64,000 nucleotides of DNA from Snuella lapsa (GTDB taxonomy: Bacteria; Bacteroidota; Bacteroidia; Flavobacteriales; Flavobacteriaceae): assembly GCF_039539345.1 (NCBI RefSeq), contig NZ_BAABCY010000019.1, positions 45,078-109,077 of the forward strand, given 5' to 3'. Numbering within the stretch: the stretch's first letter is position 1; every line of letters begins with the position of its first letter. Under the pieces are notes generated by a model. That model saw nothing but the letters and a program-made list of their open reading frames with translations, was not told where the DNA came from and did not search any database. Positions 43,585-51,754 of this stretch are shown in pieces. A program made the position numbers and the translations under genes.

Positions 43585-45828
43585 ATGAAACATATAATAC
43601 TTTTTTTAAGCTTAACTATATTTCAATCACATGCCCAAAAAATTTCGGGAAAGGTATTTTCTGACGGAGAACCTCTTCCATATGCAAATGTTTACCTTAA
43701 AGGCACATCCAAGGGAACCATAACTGATGAAAACGGGCATTATAGTATAGCTTCAATAGAAACAGGAAAACACACCCTTATAGCATCATTTACAGGCTAT
43801 AAGAACCAAAGCAAAGAAGTTTCAATAGTAGATGGCAATACAACACTAAACTTTAATTTATATGAATCTGAGCTTTTGGATGAAGTTGTCGTAACAGGCA
43901 CTTTAAAAGCTGTTTCCCGATTGGAAAGTCCAGTCCCTGTAGAGGTTTATACGCCAACCTTTTTAAAAAAGAATCCAACTCCTAATATTTTTGAAGCACT
44001 TCAAAATGTAAACGGTGTTAGACCACAAATAAATTGTAATGTTTGTAACACAGGTGATATTCACATCAATGGACTGGAAGGCCCCTATACTTTGGTATTG
44101 ATTGACGGCATGCCTATTGTAAGTGGATTGTCGACCGTTTATGGACTATCGGGGATTCCCAATTCTCTTATTGAACAAATAGAAATAGTTAAAGGCCCCG
44201 CTTCTTCTCTTTATGGGAGCGAAGCTGTAGGCGGACTTATAAACATTATTACCAAGCTACCCGAAAATGCTCCTCTGGTATTTGCAGATACTTATACAAC
44301 TGCTTGGGGAGAATATAATGCAGATATTGGCTTTAAAACCGAGGTAGGGCGTAAAAGTAATTTGTTATTTGGAATTAATTATTTTAATTACAACAACCCA
44401 ATAGACAACAACAACGATAACTTTACAGATTTAACACTTCAAAACCGTGTTTCCGCATTTCAAAAGTGGGATTTTAAACGCAAGGAAAACAGACTGTTCT
44501 CTTTAGCTGGCCGCTTTTTCTATGAGGATAGGTGGGGAGGCGAAATGCAATGGAACCCAACGTTCAGAGGAGGTGATGAAGTATATGGCGAAAGTATCTA
44601 TACTACCCGTTTTGAACTTCTTGGTAAATACCAATTACCTGTATCCGAAAAAATGTTATTTCAATTTTCCTATACCGATCACGACCAAAACTCGGTATAC
44701 GGAAACACACCTTATCTAGCAGAGCAACGTATCGGCTTTGGTCAATTAACATGGGATAAACCCATAAAAAATCATGATATGTTATTTGGCATAGCTGCAC
44801 GCTATAATTTCTATAATGATAACACGCCTGCAACGGAAAAAGCAGATGCCATTGTTATCCCTTCTCTTTTTGTACAAGATGAAATTGCCTTTAGTAAAAA
44901 ACACAATCTTTTATTAGGTGCTCGTTACGACTATGACAAAAGGCATGGCAATATTTTCACACCAAGGTTTGCATACAAATTTAAACCAACCGAAAATGAT
45001 ATTTTTAGGCTGAATGCTGGAACAGGATTTAGAGTCGTAAATCTATTTACTGAGGAGCATGCTGCCCTTACAGGTGCCAGAGATGTTATTATAGCCGAAG
45101 CCCTTAAACCCGAGCGCTCTTACAACGTTAACCTTAACTATCTAACAAAAATTTTCACTAAAAATGGCTTTATTATTGGTTTGGACGCTTCAGCCTGGTA
45201 TACCTATTTTACTAATTTAATTTTACCCGATTACGACACCAACCCTAACCAGATTATATATGACAATCTAGACGGAAAAGCCATAAGCAAAGGGCTTAGC
45301 CTAAATTTAGACGCTATGTTTGCAAATGGCATTAAATTACTTGTTGGAGCAACCGTTCAAGACGTATCGAAAACCGAACAAAACGTTACCGAACGTCAAA
45401 TGTTAACAGAAAGCTTTACAGGCACTTGGGCAGCTTCGTATAAAAATTACACTTACAACTTATCTATAGATTACACAGGAAACCTATACGGACCCATGCG
45501 CCTTCCGCTTTTAGGGGATTTAGATCCCAGAATGGCAAACTCGCCTTATTGGAGTATCCAAAATGTACAATTAACATACGATGGCTTTGATAACTTTGAA
45601 CTTTATGCTGGCGTGAAAAACATACTCAATTGGACCCCCAATAAAGGAAACCCATTTATTATAGCCCGATCACATGACCCTTTTGATGAAAATGTTCAAT
45701 TTGACAATAGCGGAGATGTAGTTGCGACACAGGATAACCCATACGCCCTAACTTTCGATCCATCGTATGTTTATGGGCCAAATCAGGGTAGACGCTTATT
45801 TTTGGGATTGCGTTACACCTTAAATTAA
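43585..45828 (+). CDS. TonB-dependent receptor, probably for a metal taken in by the downstream ABC transporter
   Basis: A 747-residue outer-membrane receptor: signal peptide (MKHIILFLSLTIFQSHAQ), CarboxypepD_reg-like domain (about 19-105, KISGKVFSDGEPLPYANVYL), plug (PQINCNVCNTGDIHINGLEGPYTLVLIDGMPIVSG, then KGPASSLYGSEAVGGLINIIT) and barrel to LFLGLRYTLN. The plug has a C-x-x-C pair (CNVC), unusual for siderophore receptors and a possible metal contact. It is followed 53 bases later by a metal-binding lipoprotein and its ABC transporter. Its promoter carries a DtxR-type palindrome. By context the substrate is Mn(II), or else Fe or Zn, free or bound to a small ligand. Confidence 0.88.
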   Translation: MKHIILFLSLTIFQSHAQKISGKVFSDGEPLPYANVYLKGTSKGTITDENGHYSIASIETGKHTLIASFTGYKNQSKEVSIVDGNTTLNFNLYESELLDEVVVTGTLKAVSRLESPVPVEVYTPTFLKKNPTPNIFEALQNVNGVRPQINCNVCNTGDIHINGLEGPYTLVLIDGMPIVSGLSTVYGLSGIPNSLIEQIEIVKGPASSLYGSEAVGGLINIITKLPENAPLVFADTYTTAWGEYNADIGFKTEVGRKSNLLFGINYFNYNNPIDNNNDNFTDLTLQNRVSAFQKWDFKRKENRLFSLAGRFFYEDRWGGEMQWNPTFRGGDEVYGESIYTTRFELLGKYQLPVSEKMLFQFSYTDHDQNSVYGNTPYLAEQRIGFGQLTWDKPIKNHDMLFGIAARYNFYNDNTPATEKADAIVIPSLFVQDEIAFSKKHNLLLGARYDYDKRHGNIFTPRFAYKFKPTENDIFRLNAGTGFRVVNLFTEEHAALTGARDVIIAEALKPERSYNVNLNYLTKIFTKNGFIIGLDASAWYTYFTNLILPDYDTNPNQIIYDNLDGKAISKGLSLNLDAMFANGIKLLVGATVQDVSKTEQNVTERQMLTESFTGTWAASYKNYTYNLSIDYTGNLYGPMRLPLLGDLDPRMANSPYWSIQNVQLTYDGFDNFELYAGVKNILNWTPNKGNPFIIARSHDPFDENVQFDNSGDVVATQDNPYALTFDPSYVYGPNQGRRLFLGLRYTLN

Positions 45829-45881
45829 TTTTAATATGCTTCCTGCTTTTTATTAGTAACTTCGTAAAAAATTTTAATCGC

Positions 45882-46790
45882 GTGAAAAAGCTATTCTTTT
45901 TACTTATAATACCTGTTGTGTTTGGATGTAAAAACGAAAAAAAAAGTGATCAAAAACTTAACATCGTTACAACCACTACAATGATAACCGATTTACTGAC
46001 CAACATAGGTGGCGACCTTATCAATGTTCAAGGTTTAATGGGCAGTGGTGTTGACCCCCATTTATACAAAGCAAGCGAAGGCGATGTTACAAAATTAGCC
46101 AATGCAGATATTATTTTTTATGGCGGTTTGCACTTAGAAGGAAAGCTTGTTGAAGTTTTTGAAAAAATGGCACATCAGAATAAAAAAACAGTAGCTCTTT
46201 CTGATGCTCTAAATCCTAATACACTTATAAGTTCGGAATCCTTTCAAGGCAACTTCGATCCCCATATTTGGTTTAACATTAGTTATTGGAAAACCATCAC
46301 ATCTTATGTAGTTAAAATACTCTCTGAAGCTAAACCAGAATACAAGCAAGCTTTTGAGTCCAATGGAAAAAGCTACATCGAAAAACTCACTATATTAGAA
46401 TCTGAAGTAAATACCATTATAGAACAGCTTCCTAAAGAAAAACGCATTTTAGTAACGGCACATGATGCCTTCAATTATTTTGGAAAAGCATATGGTTTCA
46501 ATGTTGTTGGCCTACAAGGTATCTCAACAGCTACAGAGGCTGGCGTTCAGGATGTTCAAAAACTGGCAGCTTTTATTATTGAAAACAAAGTAAAAGCTAT
46601 TTTTGTAGAAAGTTCGGTTCCAAAACGAACCATCGAAGCACTAAAAGCAGCCGTGAATTCAAAAGATCACCACGTAGAAATTGGTGGCACTTTATATTCT
46701 GATGCTTTAGGAAGTGCTGGAACAGTTGAAGGAACTTATATAGGCATGTTTAAATACAATGTAAGCACTATTGTAAATGCACTAAAATAA
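45882..46790 (+). CDS. Metal ABC transporter substrate-binding lipoprotein (TroA/MntA type)
   Basis: A 302-residue cluster A-I (ZnuA/TroA) binding protein. The signal peptide ends in VFGC (lipidated Cys16). Probable metal ligands are the His in GVDPHLYKASEGD, the His in FDPHIWFN, the His in VTAHDAFNYFG and the Asp in LYSDALG. The His-rich loop of ZnuA-type zinc binders is absent, which leans towards Mn or Fe, but does not settle it. The start is GTG at 45882. It is followed by the ATPase and two permeases on the same strand. Confidence 0.92.
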   Translation: MKKLFFLLIIPVVFGCKNEKKSDQKLNIVTTTTMITDLLTNIGGDLINVQGLMGSGVDPHLYKASEGDVTKLANADIIFYGGLHLEGKLVEVFEKMAHQNKKTVALSDALNPNTLISSESFQGNFDPHIWFNISYWKTITSYVVKILSEAKPEYKQAFESNGKSYIEKLTILESEVNTIIEQLPKEKRILVTAHDAFNYFGKAYGFNVVGLQGISTATEAGVQDVQKLAAFIIENKVKAIFVESSVPKRTIEALKAAVNSKDHHVEIGGTLYSDALGSAGTVEGTYIGMFKYNVSTIVNALK

Positions 46791-46823
46791 AAACAGTCAT
46801 AACAAAGACATAAATAATCGTAT

Positions 46824-47558
46824 ATGACAAAAATAGCTGTCCAAGTAGACGATTTAACAGTCGCTTATAATTACAAACCAGTACTTTGGGACATTGACTT
46901 AGAAATCCCTGAAGGTGTGCTTATGGCTATTGTTGGTCCTAATGGCGCTGGCAAATCCACACTTATCAAGTCTATCCTAGGTATTTTAAAACCCATTGCT
47001 GGAAGCGTTGGCATTTATGGAAAACCATACGACAAGCAACGCTCCCTGGTTGCTTACGTGCCACAGAAAGGCAGTGTAGATTGGGATTTCCCTACTACCG
47101 CTCTCGATGTTGTAATGATGGGAACCTATGGTAGCCTTGGCTGGATTAAACGTCCAGGACAAAAAGAAAAAAAAGCAGCCTTGGAAGCTCTTGAAAAAGT
47201 AGGTATGCTATCGTTTAAAAACAGACAAATAAGTCAGTTATCCGGCGGACAACAGCAACGTATTTTTTTAGCAAGAGCACTGGTGCAAAATGCCTCTATA
47301 TATTTTATGGACGAACCATTTCAAGGCGTTGATGCGACTACCGAAATAGCTATTATCAATATCTTGAAAGAACTCCGAAAAGCAGGAAAAACAGTAGTTG
47401 TTGTACACCACGACCTACAAACGGTACCCGAGTATTTTGACTGGGTAACCTTTTTAAACGTCAAAAAGATAGCTACTGGCCCGGTTAAAGATATTTTTAA
47501 CGACGATAACCTAACAAAAACTTACGGTATAAACTATAAAGTAGTAGTTAGTGACTAG
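46824..47558 (+). CDS. Metal ABC transporter ATP-binding protein
   Basis: A 244-residue ATPase: Walker A GPNGAGKST (residues of about 38-46), Q-loop YVPQKGSVDWDFPTTALDVVMMG, signature LSGGQQQRIFLARAL, Walker B IYFMDEPF, H-loop VVVHHD. The PQK-x-x-VDWDFP sequence after the Q-loop is characteristic of the Mn/Zn/Fe family (TroB/MntB/ZnuC). It powers the two permeases that follow. Confidence 0.96.
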   Translation: MTKIAVQVDDLTVAYNYKPVLWDIDLEIPEGVLMAIVGPNGAGKSTLIKSILGILKPIAGSVGIYGKPYDKQRSLVAYVPQKGSVDWDFPTTALDVVMMGTYGSLGWIKRPGQKEKKAALEALEKVGMLSFKNRQISQLSGGQQQRIFLARALVQNASIYFMDEPFQGVDATTEIAIINILKELRKAGKTVVVVHHDLQTVPEYFDWVTFLNVKKIATGPVKDIFNDDNLTKTYGINYKVVVSD

Positions 47559-47744
47559 TTGTTTAGTTGAAAAATAATTATAGATGAACCAAAGTTTAAA
47601 TTCGAAAATCTTAATAGTTTTAAATTATACCTAACCTAATCACTAAAGGCTATCGACTTAACAGAATACATAGAACTCGTCTTTACAGACTACACACTTA
47701 GGACCATCACACTCGGAACAGCTATTTTAGGTGCGGTTTGTGGT

Positions 47745-48779
47745 ATGTTAGGGAGTTTTGCCGTATTGCGCAAACAGAGTCTTTTGGGCGACGCCATTTC
47801 TCATGCCGCTTTGCCTGGCATTGCTATTGCTTTCTTAATTACTGGAGCCAAAGACAGCAACACTTTATTGCTGGGAGCTTTAATTAGCGGGCTTGTTGGT
47901 ACCTTTTGGATTCGGGGCATTATTAGTAAAACCCATTTAAAATCCGATACTGCCTTAGGGCTTATCTTATCCTTGTTTTTTGGCTTTGGCATGTTATTAT
48001 TAACATATATTCAAAAACTACCCAACGCAAATCAGGCTGGATTGGACAAGTATTTATTCGGACAAGCGGCAACACTTGTTGAAAGCGATGTTTGGCTCAT
48101 GAGCATAGTTACAGGCATTTGCCTTTTGGTATTGTTGCTTTTCTGGAAAGAGTTCAAGATCCTATTGTTTGATGCAGATTACACAAAAACACTAGGCTTT
48201 AACATAAAGTTTATAGACATTTTAATTACAACGTTTATTGTATTGGCTATTGTTTTAGGACTACAAACTGTTGGTGTTGTACTTATGAGTGCCATGTTAT
48301 TAGCTCCTGCCGCTGCTGCCAGGCAATGGACCAATAGTCTAAGTATGATGGTGTTTCTAGCTGCTGTATTCGGCTCCTTTTCCGGTGTGTTTGGAACCGC
48401 TATTAGCGCTAGCCAAAACAACCTGTCTACAGGCCCTGTTATTGTTATCGTTGCTGGTGTTTTTGTGCTGATTTCCTTTGTATTTTCACCAGGAAGAGGC
48501 CTCCTCTTTAAACAAATACGGTTTATTAAAAACCGTCGCGATTTAAAACTACATAAAACTCTGGCATTTATGTACCATATTGCCAAAACGCATGAAGATA
48601 TTTCACACCCTCACACGATAAAGATTTTAAATAACTTTCAGGGCTATACAAAGGGAACGCTTCAAAAGTTAGTAGATAAACGCTATGTAAAACTTGAAAG
48701 CGGTAATTGGAGCCTAACTAACGAAGGCTATAAAACAGCAGCTAATTTATACAACCAACAATCCGAAAATAATGAGTAG
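47745..48779 (+). CDS. Metal ABC transporter permease 1 with winged-helix-like C-terminal tail
   Basis: A TroC/MntC-type permease (ABC-3 family): VLRKQSLLGDAISHAALPGIAI, then NQAGLDKYLFGQAATL and LQTVGVVLMSAMLLAPAAAARQW. After the membrane part (to about residue 265) comes a cytosolic tail of about 75 residues (HKTLAFMYHIAKTHEDISHPH, then LQKLVDKRYVKLESGNWSLTNEGY) that reads like a DtxR-type winged helix. The first ATG (47745) cuts into the first membrane helix. The frame is open upstream to 47640 and codes for AIDLTEYIELVFTDYTLRTI, which looks like the true N-terminus, but has no ATG, GTG or TTG; ATC at 47652 is a candidate start. It overlaps permease 2 by eight bases. Confidence 0.9.
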   Translation: MLGSFAVLRKQSLLGDAISHAALPGIAIAFLITGAKDSNTLLLGALISGLVGTFWIRGIISKTHLKSDTALGLILSLFFGFGMLLLTYIQKLPNANQAGLDKYLFGQAATLVESDVWLMSIVTGICLLVLLLFWKEFKILLFDADYTKTLGFNIKFIDILITTFIVLAIVLGLQTVGVVLMSAMLLAPAAAARQWTNSLSMMVFLAAVFGSFSGVFGTAISASQNNLSTGPVIVIVAGVFVLISFVFSPGRGLLFKQIRFIKNRRDLKLHKTLAFMYHIAKTHEDISHPHTIKILNNFQGYTKGTLQKLVDKRYVKLESGNWSLTNEGYKTAANLYNQQSENNE

Positions 48780-49932
48780 CGCCCAATTGGAAATACAGCT
48801 GATTGCTAGTTTGGTTGCCATAGCCTGTGCCATTCCCGGAACCTTTTTGGTACTTCGTAAAATGGCCATGATAAGTGATGCTATTAGCCACTCCATCTTA
48901 CCCGGTATTGTTATTGGCTTTTTCATTACTCAAGATCTAAATTCGCCCGTCCTTATACTTTTAGCTGCGCTTACTGGAATTATTACAGTAGTACTTGTAG
49001 AATACATACAAAAAACGGGGCTAGTTAAAGAAGACACAGCCATAGGGTTGGTATTCCCTGCTTTATTTAGCATTGGCGTGATATTAATTGCAAAAAACGC
49101 TAACGATATCCATTTAGACGTCGATGCGGTTTTACTAGGCGAACTTGCCTTTGCCCCTTTTGACAGACTCCTTGTTTCGGGAGTTGACCTTGGCCCAAAA
49201 TCATTATGGATTATTGGCACTATTCTACTTATCACAATCACACTTTTAATAGCTTTTTTTAAAGAACTTAAAGTAAGCACCTTCGATGCTGGCCTGGCAT
49301 CGGCACTGGGATTTTCACCAATGGTAATACATTACGGCTTAATGACGGTTTCTTCTGTTACTACTGTTGGTGCTTTTGATGCTGTAGGTGCTATATTGGT
49401 TGTCGCCTTGATGATTGCTCCTGCAGCAAGTGCCTATCTTATAACCAACAATTTAAAACGTATGTTAGCCTACGCCATTTGCTTTGGTGTAATTGGAGCC
49501 ATTTCGGGGTATTGGATTGCGCATTGGCTGGATGCTTCTATTGCTGGATCTATAACATCTGTTTTGGGAATCCTTTTTTTAACAACCTATTTATTTGCTC
49601 CCAATAAAGGCATTATTGCCATTTTGTACAGAGAAAAACAACAACGCACCGAAGTATCATTACTTACATTTTTGTTGCATTTAAAAAATCATACCGATGA
49701 AACCGAACGTCATGTTAACCATCTTAACGAACATATTAACTGGCAAAAAGTGCGCTCTAAGACAGTTCTGGATTTAGCTCTTAAGAACAATATGATAGAA
49801 ATTGAAAACAATATTGTATCTCTCACCGAAAAAGGCAATGTCTTTACAACGCAAGCCATAGACTACATTATTACCAACGAAGACTCTCAAATAGAAGACA
49901 TGAAAGACGATTTCTTTTTGTTTAGGGGGTAA
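48772..49932 (+). CDS. Metal ABC transporter permease 2 with winged-helix-like C-terminal tail
   Basis: A 386-residue second permease of the ABC-3 family (FLVLRKMAMISDAISHSILPGIVIGFF, EDTAIGLVFPALFSIGVI, DAVGAILVVALMIAPAASAYL). Residues of about 290-386 form a cytosolic domain (VSLLTFLLHLKNHTDETERHVNHL, then VLDLALKNNMIEIENNIVSLTEKGNVF) resembling the winged helix of iron-dependent repressors. Together with permease 1 it probably forms a heterodimer channel, so the complex would carry two such tails. Start overlaps permease 1 by eight bases. Confidence 0.92.
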   Translation: MSSAQLEIQLIASLVAIACAIPGTFLVLRKMAMISDAISHSILPGIVIGFFITQDLNSPVLILLAALTGIITVVLVEYIQKTGLVKEDTAIGLVFPALFSIGVILIAKNANDIHLDVDAVLLGELAFAPFDRLLVSGVDLGPKSLWIIGTILLITITLLIAFFKELKVSTFDAGLASALGFSPMVIHYGLMTVSSVTTVGAFDAVGAILVVALMIAPAASAYLITNNLKRMLAYAICFGVIGAISGYWIAHWLDASIAGSITSVLGILFLTTYLFAPNKGIIAILYREKQQRTEVSLLTFLLHLKNHTDETERHVNHLNEHINWQKVRSKTVLDLALKNNMIEIENNIVSLTEKGNVFTTQAIDYIITNEDSQIEDMKDDFFLFRG

Positions 49933-50011
49933 TATTATTCAGAACAGAAATCATTTCGTAGCCAAAAACTACAAATTTTACTATATTGCCCTACATATAT
50001 AAAAATCTTTC

Positions 50012-50371
50012 GTGGCACAACATAACGAACTTGGTAAAAAAGGCGAACAACTGGCAGAAGATTTCTTGCTGAAAAAAGGCTACGTTATCAAGGAACGAAA
50101 CTACAGATTTGATAAAGCCGAGGTTGATATTATTGCGCAACTTAACGAAATACTAGCCATTGTTGAAGTTAAAACACGATCAACGATCGATTTCGGTAAT
50201 CCGCAAGATTTTGTAAAACCTAAACAAATCCAACAACTTGTTAAAGCTGTAGATGCCTATATAATTAAAAACAATTTAAACGTAGATGTTCGGTTTGACA
50301 TTATCGCTATTATAAAGAAGGGTAACGGTTATACCATAGAACACCTGGAAAATGCTTTCTACCATTTTTAA
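50012..50371 (+). CDS. YraN/UPF0102 family nuclease-like protein
   Basis: A 119-residue cytosolic protein with the restriction-endonuclease-like motif pattern E-x(n)-E-V-D-I-I-A...E-V-K-T-R-S (KAEVDIIAQLNEILAIVEVKTRS). The family is widespread and probably acts on branched DNA, but its role is not settled. The start is GTG at 50012 (MAQHNELGKKGEQLAEDFL), the usual family start. It converges with the TlpA-like gene 21 bases away. Confidence 0.92.
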   Translation: MAQHNELGKKGEQLAEDFLLKKGYVIKERNYRFDKAEVDIIAQLNEILAIVEVKTRSTIDFGNPQDFVKPKQIQQLVKAVDAYIIKNNLNVDVRFDIIAIIKKGNGYTIEHLENAFYHF

Positions 50372-50392
50372 CCATTCCTATAATAATAACGC

Positions 50393-51724
50393 TTATTCTA
50401 CCTCAAAAAACTCCTTTAAAGCTTCAAAATCCTCAGGCTTTGAAACGATCTCCTTGTCTTTATTCAAAATAAAATAGGTGGGTGTAGCAGAAACATTATA
50501 ACTATCCCCAATAGGGTTTTCCCATTTACCAGAACCATACACATGAATAAAATCTGGATAATTTTTAATAACTGATGCCCACTCATTTGGCTCTTCTTCC
50601 AAAGCTACAGCTACCACCTTAACATCTCTAGGCTTTCTGTTTTTAATGTAGGCTTCTAACAAAGGAATTTGATCCAAACAATGGGAACATGTACTACTCC
50701 AAAATACCAACACATAATTTTCTGCCCCCGTTAACTCACTTAATTTTCTTGGTCTTTTTTGGTTTTCATTGGGTTCTCCTAAAGAAAAATCGGGAGCCTT
50801 GCTACCTATCGAAGTATCCTTGTACAACAGCAATGCTCTTAACAATTCTTGATCGTTTAATAAAACTGCCAAATCCATCAGGTAGGCTTCCGCAATATAA
50901 TTGGCAACGGGTTCTTCATTTAAATCAACCATTTGCTGCCATAATTCAACCAACAAACTTTTTTTAATCTCTGGATTTGTTTGCTCTATTGCTTTACAAA
51001 ACGTATCAATGTTACTTATATAATTTGCTGTTTCATCAAGCCCTTTGGTCGACATTCCAAAAACATAATTTAGCATGCGTTCTATAAGAAAGCTGGAACT
51101 TTGGAGTACCTCATTATTAAAATCTACATGATCAAAATAATGCGCCTTTAAATTATCTGTATAGGTTGCTACATCTTCATATCCGTTAGGGATATAGGGT
51201 TTATTGGCTTTAATAAAATGCCAGGCTATCATCTCTTTTGTAGCTGATTCATAGTGCTCTTGCGTTTCTCTTTGCGTTTTAAAAATAGATGTCAAAGCGA
51301 GCGTATCTTCACTTTTTTCCCTATAAAACTTACCTATACTGTAGGTTATCATAGACATACTATTTGTATATGATGCTAATGATTTATTTTCGACAGAGGA
51401 TTGGAATTTTACGCCTATTTCCGAATTAAAAGTAAGCACGATGTTTTCTTTGCCATTATAAATAACATCAAAATTATACTCTTCCTGCGGAATAGCGTAT
51501 ACCACCCTATATATACCCTTTGTAGCTGTAGAATCCATTGTAAACTCAAAACTTCCATCGACCCCTACTTTGGCATTAGCAACATAATTAGAAACTTGTG
51601 GCATAACCTTGTATAGCAAGGCTACTTTGTATTCTTCGGCTGGAGAAAACACCCCTTTTATAGTGTACTGTCCTAAAAGAATACTTGGTAGTAATAATAC
51701 TAAAGTTGTAATGGATTTTAACAT
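50393..51724 (-). CDS. TlpA-like thioredoxin-domain protein, periplasmic
   Basis: A 443-residue secreted protein: signal peptide (LKSITTLVLLLPSILLGQ), N-terminal beta-domain (YTIKGVFSPAEEYKVALLYKV), a long helical middle part and a C-terminal thioredoxin domain (about 308-443; IGSKAPDFSL, then FWSSTCSHCLDQIPLLEAY with CxxC as C-S-H-C, and cis-Pro in SATPTYFIL). It is probably a periplasmic thiol-disulfide protein, with an unknown partner. It gives a complete example of the domain order that looks divided between the two genes at 14697-16639. Confidence 0.85.
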   Translation of the reverse strand: MLKSITTLVLLLPSILLGQYTIKGVFSPAEEYKVALLYKVMPQVSNYVANAKVGVDGSFEFTMDSTATKGIYRVVYAIPQEEYNFDVIYNGKENIVLTFNSEIGVKFQSSVENKSLASYTNSMSMITYSIGKFYREKSEDTLALTSIFKTQRETQEHYESATKEMIAWHFIKANKPYIPNGYEDVATYTDNLKAHYFDHVDFNNEVLQSSSFLIERMLNYVFGMSTKGLDETANYISNIDTFCKAIEQTNPEIKKSLLVELWQQMVDLNEEPVANYIAEAYLMDLAVLLNDQELLRALLLYKDTSIGSKAPDFSLGEPNENQKRPRKLSELTGAENYVLVFWSSTCSHCLDQIPLLEAYIKNRKPRDVKVVAVALEEEPNEWASVIKNYPDFIHVYGSGKWENPIGDSYNVSATPTYFILNKDKEIVSKPEDFEALKEFFEVE

Positions 51725-51754
51725 ATTTGGTATTTATAACTATATAGACAATAA

